From assembly GCF_000498535.1 (NCBI RefSeq), contig NZ_AVGG01000003.1:240926-304925 (forward strand): DNA of 64,000 bases. The letters run 5' to 3'. A program made the position numbers and the translations under genes. Of the stretch, positions 59,033 to 64,000 are shown piece by piece. Each line of letters begins with the position of its first letter. The stretch's first letter is position 1. Under the pieces are notes generated by a model. That model did not search any database. It was given only the letters and a program-made list of their open reading frames with translations, and was not told the origin of the DNA. This DNA comes from Flavobacterium limnosediminis JC2902. Its GTDB lineage: Bacteria > Bacteroidota > Bacteroidia > Flavobacteriales > Flavobacteriaceae.

Positions 59033-61903
59033 ATGAGAAAATTTGTAATTTGTACATTACTTGTAATGCAAGTTGCTTTCGCCTGGGCGCAACAAAATCC
59101 TGCCGTAAAAGGTAAGGTTGTTGATTCGAAAACCCAGAAAGCATTACAAAATGTTGTGGCAACCATCCAAAGCACGAATCAGTCAACGGTGACTAACGCT
59201 CTGGGTGAATTTGTTTTCACAACAGCAGTCGAGGGCAACCAAATCCTGCTAATCCGTACCAGCGGCTATTTACCACAAACGTTTACAATTGAAATTAAAA
59301 AAGGGGAAACCCTGGATTTAGGCGTTGTGGTTTTAGAAGAGGATGTTACCACAGAGCAACGATTGGCCTTAGTAGTAATCACCGATAATGATTTAGGCGA
59401 TGACAACAGCGGTTCCGAAAGTACTTCCGGACTGTTACAGGCTTCGCGAGATGCTTATCAACAGTCGGCAGCTTTTAACTGGGGTACCGCCCGTTTCAAA
59501 ATCCGTGGTTTGGACAACGAATACGGAACTACCATGATTAACGGGGTGGTGATGAACAAACTATACGACGGCCGTCCGCAATGGAGCAACTGGGGTGGTT
59601 TGAATGATGCCATGAGAAATCAGGAATTCACCATGGGTTCCGGACCTTCTGACTACACATTTGGTGGTATATTAGGTACACAGCAAATCAGTACACGCGC
59701 TTCTTTTTACAGACCGGGAACGAGAGTCTCTTTCTCAAGCACAAACACAAATTACAGTTGGAGAAGCATGGGAACTTATGCCTCGGGCATGAACAGTAAA
59801 GGATGGGCCTTTGTGGTTTCCGCTTCCAGAAGATGGGCCGAAGAAGGATATTTTGAAGGAACTGACTACGCTGCGAATTCGCTTTTCGCCAGTGTTGAAA
59901 AAAGAATCAACGACTATCACAGTTTGAACTTCACTTCCATCTATGCTCAGAACAGCAGAGGAAAAAATTCGCCAAACACGAATGAAGTTACCGATATGGC
60001 CGGCGTAAATTACAACTCCTATTGGGGATGGCAAGACGGTAAAAAAAGAAATTCCCGTGACAAAGACGTACAGGAACCCATCATGATGTTAAGTCATTAT
60101 TGGAAACTAAACGAAAAAACCAGCTTAAACACGAACGTGGCTTATCAAACGGGAACTGTCGGAAACAGCAGGATTGACTTCCAGGGCGTAAACAACCCGG
60201 ATCCGACCTACTACAGAAATCTTCCAAGCTATTATCTTTCACAATACGAAAATGACCCTGCCATTGTAAACGCAAACGATCCGTCTGCTTATTTACCGGG
60301 CGGTTTGGGAGGTATCCATACCCCTGATTTAGTAAACGCTTCCGACCCACAAGTGGCTACTTTCCTTGATCCGAACAAAAGACAAGTGGACTGGACGGCA
60401 ATGTACGATGCCAACGCAAAGTCTGATGCTGGAAACAGCCTTTATGTATTATACGAAGACAGAACAGACGACACACAATGGACCGCAAATTCCATTTTAA
60501 ACTCGCAAATAGCAGACAACATCACATTAAATGCCGGAGCCACTTTCAGACATTTAAAGTCACACAACCACAAGTACCTATTGGATTTAATGGGAGGTCA
60601 ATATTATATTGACACCAACACTTTCGGATCCAATGAAAATCAGATAGAATCCGATTTGAATAATCCGGGCAGAACTGTAGGAGAAGGCGATTCGTATGGC
60701 TATAACTACAATTTATATGCAACTGCCATTGATGCTTTTACGCAATTTAAATTCACTTACAGAAAATTTGACTTCTATCTGGCGCAGACATTTGCACGAA
60801 ACGAATACCAAAGAGAAGGTTTGTACCGAAACGGATATTACCCATCAAACAGTTTCGGCGACAGCAAAAAAATTGCCTTTGACAACTTTGGCTTCAAAGG
60901 AGGACTGACTTACAAACTTTCCGGTAATCACTTGTTCACGTTTAACGGGGTAAGAATGTCAAAAGCACCTACCATGAGAAATACGTTCCCGAACGCACGT
61001 GTGAACAACAATATTGTTCCTGGTTTGCGTAACGAAACCATTTCAAGTGCTGATGCAAGTTACATTTTCAGGTCGCCAAAAGTAAAAGCACGTATTACCG
61101 CTTTTTATGCCAAAACGGAAAATGCAACCGAAACCTCTTTCTTCTTTGCTGACGGTGTTACCGTAGACGACGGAAACCCTGAAACCGCAGACGAATCCAG
61201 TAACTTTGTGGCTGAAACCGTAACAGGAATCAACAAGAAAAACATCGGTGCCGAATTCGGAATTGAATATCAGCTGACTTCAACCATCAAGGCTACAGCC
61301 GCAGCTTCTTACGGAGAGTACACTTACGACAACAACCCGAATGTAGCCTTAACTGCCGATGAACATGGATCGAATGCCAATTTGGCACCGGTTACCAACT
61401 ACGGGGAGGCAAAACTGAAAGATTATTTCCAGGCCGGTATGCCGCAAAAGGCAGCATCATTCGGATTGGAATACCGCGATCCGCATTTCTGGTGGATTGG
61501 TGCCAACATTAACTATTTAGCAGACCGCTACTTAGATATTGCCCCAATTTTAAGAACTGATAATTTTTTCCGTAATCCGGAAAGCATGAACGGCCAACCT
61601 TTCCCTGAAGCTACAGAAGAAAGAGCAAGACAATTACTTAAACAAGAGAAATTTGACGATTTAACATTGGTTAACTTAACCGGAGGAAAATCATGGAAAA
61701 TAGGGAAACAACTGGTTGGTTTCTTTGCTTCGGTAAACAACTTATTCGACATCACGTACAAAACAGGAGGTTACGAGCAGGCAAGAAACGCATCCTACAG
61801 AGAACTTAACCAAGATGTTTCCAGCGGTACGCCGGCATTTGGCCCTAAATATTTCTACGGTTACGGAAGAACGTACTTCGTTAACCTTTACATTAACTTC
61901 TAA
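59033..61903 (+). CDS. TonB-dependent outer-membrane receptor
   Basis: I use the ATG at 59033 (MRKFVICTLLVMQVAFAWAQ), giving 956 residues with a clean signal peptide. Residues 22-105 form a carboxypeptidase-regulatory domain ('AVKGKVVDSKTQKALQNVVA'). A TonB plug follows (about 125-260: 'FNWGTARFKIRGLDNEYG'), then a 22-strand barrel ending in YFYGYGRTYFVNLYINF. It imports a bulky or scarce substrate across the outer membrane with TonB energy. There is no SusD partner, so it is not a classical glycan SusCD system. It heads an operon with a DUF5689 and a lipocalin-like lipoprotein. Confidence 0.95.
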   Translation: MRKFVICTLLVMQVAFAWAQQNPAVKGKVVDSKTQKALQNVVATIQSTNQSTVTNALGEFVFTTAVEGNQILLIRTSGYLPQTFTIEIKKGETLDLGVVVLEEDVTTEQRLALVVITDNDLGDDNSGSESTSGLLQASRDAYQQSAAFNWGTARFKIRGLDNEYGTTMINGVVMNKLYDGRPQWSNWGGLNDAMRNQEFTMGSGPSDYTFGGILGTQQISTRASFYRPGTRVSFSSTNTNYSWRSMGTYASGMNSKGWAFVVSASRRWAEEGYFEGTDYAANSLFASVEKRINDYHSLNFTSIYAQNSRGKNSPNTNEVTDMAGVNYNSYWGWQDGKKRNSRDKDVQEPIMMLSHYWKLNEKTSLNTNVAYQTGTVGNSRIDFQGVNNPDPTYYRNLPSYYLSQYENDPAIVNANDPSAYLPGGLGGIHTPDLVNASDPQVATFLDPNKRQVDWTAMYDANAKSDAGNSLYVLYEDRTDDTQWTANSILNSQIADNITLNAGATFRHLKSHNHKYLLDLMGGQYYIDTNTFGSNENQIESDLNNPGRTVGEGDSYGYNYNLYATAIDAFTQFKFTYRKFDFYLAQTFARNEYQREGLYRNGYYPSNSFGDSKKIAFDNFGFKGGLTYKLSGNHLFTFNGVRMSKAPTMRNTFPNARVNNNIVPGLRNETISSADASYIFRSPKVKARITAFYAKTENATETSFFFADGVTVDDGNPETADESSNFVAETVTGINKKNIGAEFGIEYQLTSTIKATAAASYGEYTYDNNPNVALTADEHGSNANLAPVTNYGEAKLKDYFQAGMPQKAASFGLEYRDPHFWWIGANINYLADRYLDIAPILRTDNFFRNPESMNGQPFPEATEERARQLLKQEKFDDLTLVNLTGGKSWKIGKQLVGFFASVNNLFDITYKTGGYEQARNASYRELNQDVSSGTPAFGPKYFYGYGRTYFVNLYINF

Positions 61904-61913
61904 TTTTAAAAAA

Positions 61914-63275
61914 ATGAAAACAAGAATTATAAAATCAGCCCTTTTATTCACGTTCTTGGGAACGGCTTTAACCGGATGTGTAAATGGTGACGATTACAAC
62001 ACGCCTAACTTGGAATGCATTGAAACGACTTTGGTAAAAACCAAAGAGGTATCCGAAATCCCTGCAGCAACAGAAGTGGCGCAATACCAGGAAGACGATG
62101 TTATCGAAGCGTATGTTACTTCCAGTGACGAAGCCGGTAATTTCTTCAAATCGATTTCATTCCAGACATTGGACGGTTCGAAAGCCTTCAGTGTGCCGAC
62201 AGAAATGACGTCTTCATTCGTCGATTATCAGCCGGGTAAAAAAGTGCTTATCAAAATGAGAGGACTTTACACGGATATCAGTGACGGAGGTATGCGAATT
62301 GGTGGAATTTACGTTGATGGCGGCGTGGCTGAAGTTGGTCGTCTTACCCTTTCCCAAACCAGAAACGCCCTTAAAAGCTCATGCACAAGAGTTGACGAAG
62401 AACAATTGGTAAAACATGTCAGTCTTGCCCAGTTAACTGCGAATACCGACAGTTACTTAAACAAACTGATCGAAGTGGACAATGTACAGTTTTCAGATGC
62501 TGCCATGGGGAAACATTATTATGAATCCAACAACGATCTTGGATCCGGAACCAACCATTACATCACGGACAGAACCGGTACGCAAATGGTTTTCAGAACT
62601 AGTTTGTATTCGAGATTTGCACATAAATTGGTACCGTTTGGAAGCGGAAAAATCAGAGGTGTTTTAACGCGTTTTGGTGACACGTATCAGTTTATGGCTC
62701 GTTATGAAAGAGACGTTATGCTTGATCAAGAACGTTTCAACTTGGCTGATCCTTTCTTTTCAGAAGATTTCCAATCGGCTACCAACAATACCAACCTGAA
62801 CATTCCGGGATGGGTTAACTTCGCTCAGGCAGGTAACGATTTGTGGAGAGAGAAAACCTTCACTACAGCCGGAGTAACCAATGGTTATGCGGAATTCAGC
62901 GCGTTCAATTCGGGAGATGCTTCCAATATCGTTTGGTTAGTGAGTCCGGCCATCAACCTTGGAGCTTATACTACTAAAATCTTAAAGTTTGAAGCTTGTC
63001 AGCACCACTTGGATGTAGATTCCCCTAACAACCGTATGGAAGTATTGGTTTCAACGGATTTTGACGGCACAAACGTACTTACGGCTACATGGACAACTGT
63101 TCCTTACAATGCTCCGGTAAAAGCAACGGCTTGGTATGAATTCCTTACTTCTACAGTTGATTTATCGGCATACAGCGGAAACATTTATGTAGCCTACAAA
63201 TTTAAAGGATCAGGAACCGATCAAACTTTAGACGGTGCGTTCCAGGTGGATAATGTAAAAGTATACGGTTTTTAA
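61914..63275 (+). CDS. DUF5689-domain lipoprotein
   Basis: I use the ATG at 61914 (MKTRIIKSALLFTFLG), giving 453 residues. The lipobox is LTGC (about Cys21). A DUF5689 domain covers about 40-280 (VIEAYVTSSDEAGNFFKSISFQ, here in part). A choice-of-anchor J-like jelly-roll domain follows (about 290-450: 'FFSEDFQSATNNTNLNIPGW', ending VDNVKVYGF). Such proteins usually accompany TonB receptors and nuclease-like enzymes in Flavobacteriaceae. It starts 10 bp after the receptor stop. It probably works as a surface binding protein, but the ligand is unknown. Confidence 0.92.
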   Translation: MKTRIIKSALLFTFLGTALTGCVNGDDYNTPNLECIETTLVKTKEVSEIPAATEVAQYQEDDVIEAYVTSSDEAGNFFKSISFQTLDGSKAFSVPTEMTSSFVDYQPGKKVLIKMRGLYTDISDGGMRIGGIYVDGGVAEVGRLTLSQTRNALKSSCTRVDEEQLVKHVSLAQLTANTDSYLNKLIEVDNVQFSDAAMGKHYYESNNDLGSGTNHYITDRTGTQMVFRTSLYSRFAHKLVPFGSGKIRGVLTRFGDTYQFMARYERDVMLDQERFNLADPFFSEDFQSATNNTNLNIPGWVNFAQAGNDLWREKTFTTAGVTNGYAEFSAFNSGDASNIVWLVSPAINLGAYTTKILKFEACQHHLDVDSPNNRMEVLVSTDFDGTNVLTATWTTVPYNAPVKATAWYEFLTSTVDLSAYSGNIYVAYKFKGSGTDQTLDGAFQVDNVKVYGF

Positions 63276-63287
63276 CGACTAAGAAAC

Positions 63288-63752
63288 ATGAAAAAAATAT
63301 TTAAAATTTCCCTTGCTCTGGCACTGTTAACATTCAATGTTTCTTGTGAAGATGACGACGACGTGAACTTTGTACAGCAAAATTATCTGGCAGGAAAATG
63401 GATTCCAGTTGAGATGGGAACCTTAGACGAGGAAAACATCCTGGATTACCTTCCCTATGAAAATGATGCTGAATGCGATCTGGATAATTTGCTTCTAAAT
63501 GAAGATTACAGTTTCAACCATACGGATTTCCGATACAACGGTACAAGCTGTGAAAGTGAAGTTATGCAAGGGGAATACCGAAAAGAAGGAAGAACGTTGA
63601 TTTTAACAACAACTGAAGAAATTGACGGCATACCGACCGAAGTGGAAACTACCCGAAACCTGGTATCCTTAACCTATGATACTATGGAAATTTCTTATAC
63701 TGATGAAGACACTAACGAAGTAACCTTCCTGAAGTTTCAAAAAGCAGAATAA
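63288..63752 (+). CDS. Lipocalin-like lipoprotein
   Basis: The 154-residue protein has a lipoprotein signal peptide (lipobox NVSC, about Cys20), an acidic stretch (EDDDDVNFV) and a small beta-barrel of lipocalin-like type ('YLAGKWIPVEMGTL', then 'MQGEYRKEGRTLIL'). Bacterial members of this group are outer-membrane lipoproteins of unknown ligand. It is the third gene after the TonB receptor (13 bp from the DUF5689 stop) and ends at a terminator. Two cysteines in the domain (CDLDN, CESEV) may form a disulfide. Confidence 0.85.
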   Translation: MKKIFKISLALALLTFNVSCEDDDDVNFVQQNYLAGKWIPVEMGTLDEENILDYLPYENDAECDLDNLLLNEDYSFNHTDFRYNGTSCESEVMQGEYRKEGRTLILTTTEEIDGIPTEVETTRNLVSLTYDTMEISYTDEDTNEVTFLKFQKAE

Positions 63753-63770
63753 TAAAATATCATATCTTTA

Positions 63771-63803
63771 AAAAAGCGTCCAAAATAGTTGGGCGCTTTT
63801 TTT
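63771..63803 (+). terminator. Terminator of the TonB-receptor operon
   Basis: AGCGTCC and GGGCGCT form a stem with one T-G pair and a 9-nt loop, followed by seven T. It lies 19 nt after the lipocalin-like stop codon. Confidence 0.9.
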
Positions 63804-63832
63804 ATTTCTGCCTATATATCCCCGAACCTACA

Positions 63833-63867
63833 ACAAAAAAAGCACCCCATTACGGAGTGCCTTTTTA
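63833..63867 (-). terminator. Terminator of the OmpA-family gene
   Basis: GCACCCC and GGAGTGC pair with one C-A mismatch around an ATTAC loop, with a run of seven A on the outer side (T on the minus strand). It is 25 nt after the OmpA stop codon. Confidence 0.8.
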
Positions 63868-63891
63868 TTTATAACCATCTACAGACTGTGA

Positions 63892-64000
63892 CTATTTCTT
63901 CACAATCATAAACTCAGAACGTCTGTTTTTAGCATGTTCTTCGTCCGTGCATTGGTCGCATTGTACTTTTAGTTCGCTTTCGCCGTATCCTTTTCCTGAG
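63892..64000 (-). CDS. OmpA-family protein, C-terminal part (partial)
   Basis: The window ends inside this minus-strand gene. The visible 35 codons read GKGYGESELKVQCDQC, then TDEEHAKNRRSEFMIVKK and a TAG stop. This is the peptidoglycan-binding OmpA C-terminal domain, with the Asn-Arg-Arg-Ser-Glu-Phe hallmark. The two cysteines in QCDQC are a Bacteroidota feature. The protein should be anchored at the outer membrane and bind peptidoglycan. Only its end is seen, so other domains cannot be judged. Confidence 0.9.
   Translation of the reverse strand, partial: SGKGYGESELKVQCDQCTDEEHAKNRRSEFMIVKK

Overview
The window looks like a chromosomal segment of a Bacteroidota bacterium of the Flavobacteriaceae, most likely Flavobacterium or a close relative. 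The signs are AT-rich spacers, many genes preceded by a TAnnTTTG -7 box and no clear Shine-Dalgarno sequence, type IX secretion (T9SS) C-terminal sorting domains, a complete Bat aerotolerance operon, a large carboxypeptidase-regulatory-type TonB-dependent receptor and many short lipoproteins. No rRNA, tRNA, CRISPR array, phage or intact insertion sequence was seen.

Layout. 0-2.3 kb: two poorly characterised membrane or lipoprotein genes, then lspA. 2.3-6.3 kb: a DksA/TraR-like factor and a eukaryote-like ileS, same strand as lspA. 6.6-11.6 kb: a secreted sugar dehydrogenase-like protein, recO and a PorZ-like T9SS protein. 11.8-22.2 kb: mostly housekeeping genes (cystathionine gamma-synthase-like enzyme, DinB, thioesterase, ArsC-like, EamA transporter, yicC-gmk-nadD, iron alcohol dehydrogenase, gpsA, TerC). 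22.3-29.4 kb: a GH92 glycosidase, NlpE-like and GH16-like lipoproteins, pheS, cvpA. 29.5-38.6 kb: the moxR-DUF58-(BatD-like)-batA-batB-batC-batD-batE operon on the minus strand. 38.8-40.9 kb: a DUF4382 lipoprotein and an AlbA_2 protein. 40.9-48.9 kb: a TPR sensor kinase and response regulator followed on the same strand by six exported proteins, four of which form two paralogue pairs. 49-55.2 kb: a phosphoesterase, a small outer-membrane protein, a PhnA-domain protein and then an accessory block. 55.2-58.6 kb: an ALDH7-type dehydrogenase, 3-hydroxyanthranilate dioxygenase and an exported nuclease/phosphatase-like protein. 58.9-63.8 kb: a TonB-dependent receptor, a DUF5689 lipoprotein and a lipocalin-like lipoprotein. 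The end of an OmpA-family gene closes the window.

The most unusual part is 50.8-54.7 kb. The 3' end of the PhnA-domain gene (114 bp) occurs twice at a spacing of exactly 2844 bp with a single mismatch. Each copy is followed by a similar terminator and by a convergent CPBP-family membrane protease gene. The two proteases are only about half identical by eye. Between the repeats lie two paralogous lipoprotein genes whose C-termini share a six-cysteine pattern. This looks like a cassette inserted at, or duplicated from, the PhnA gene end, and it is the best candidate for an undescribed system.

A second theme is a set of very short-period intergenic repeats (6, 7, 8 and about 10 nt, plus a 44-nt-spaced hairpin unit and a long dyad). 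They abut start or stop codons at many places, including inside the Bat operon. They do not look like known mobile elements and may act as mRNA processing or stability elements.
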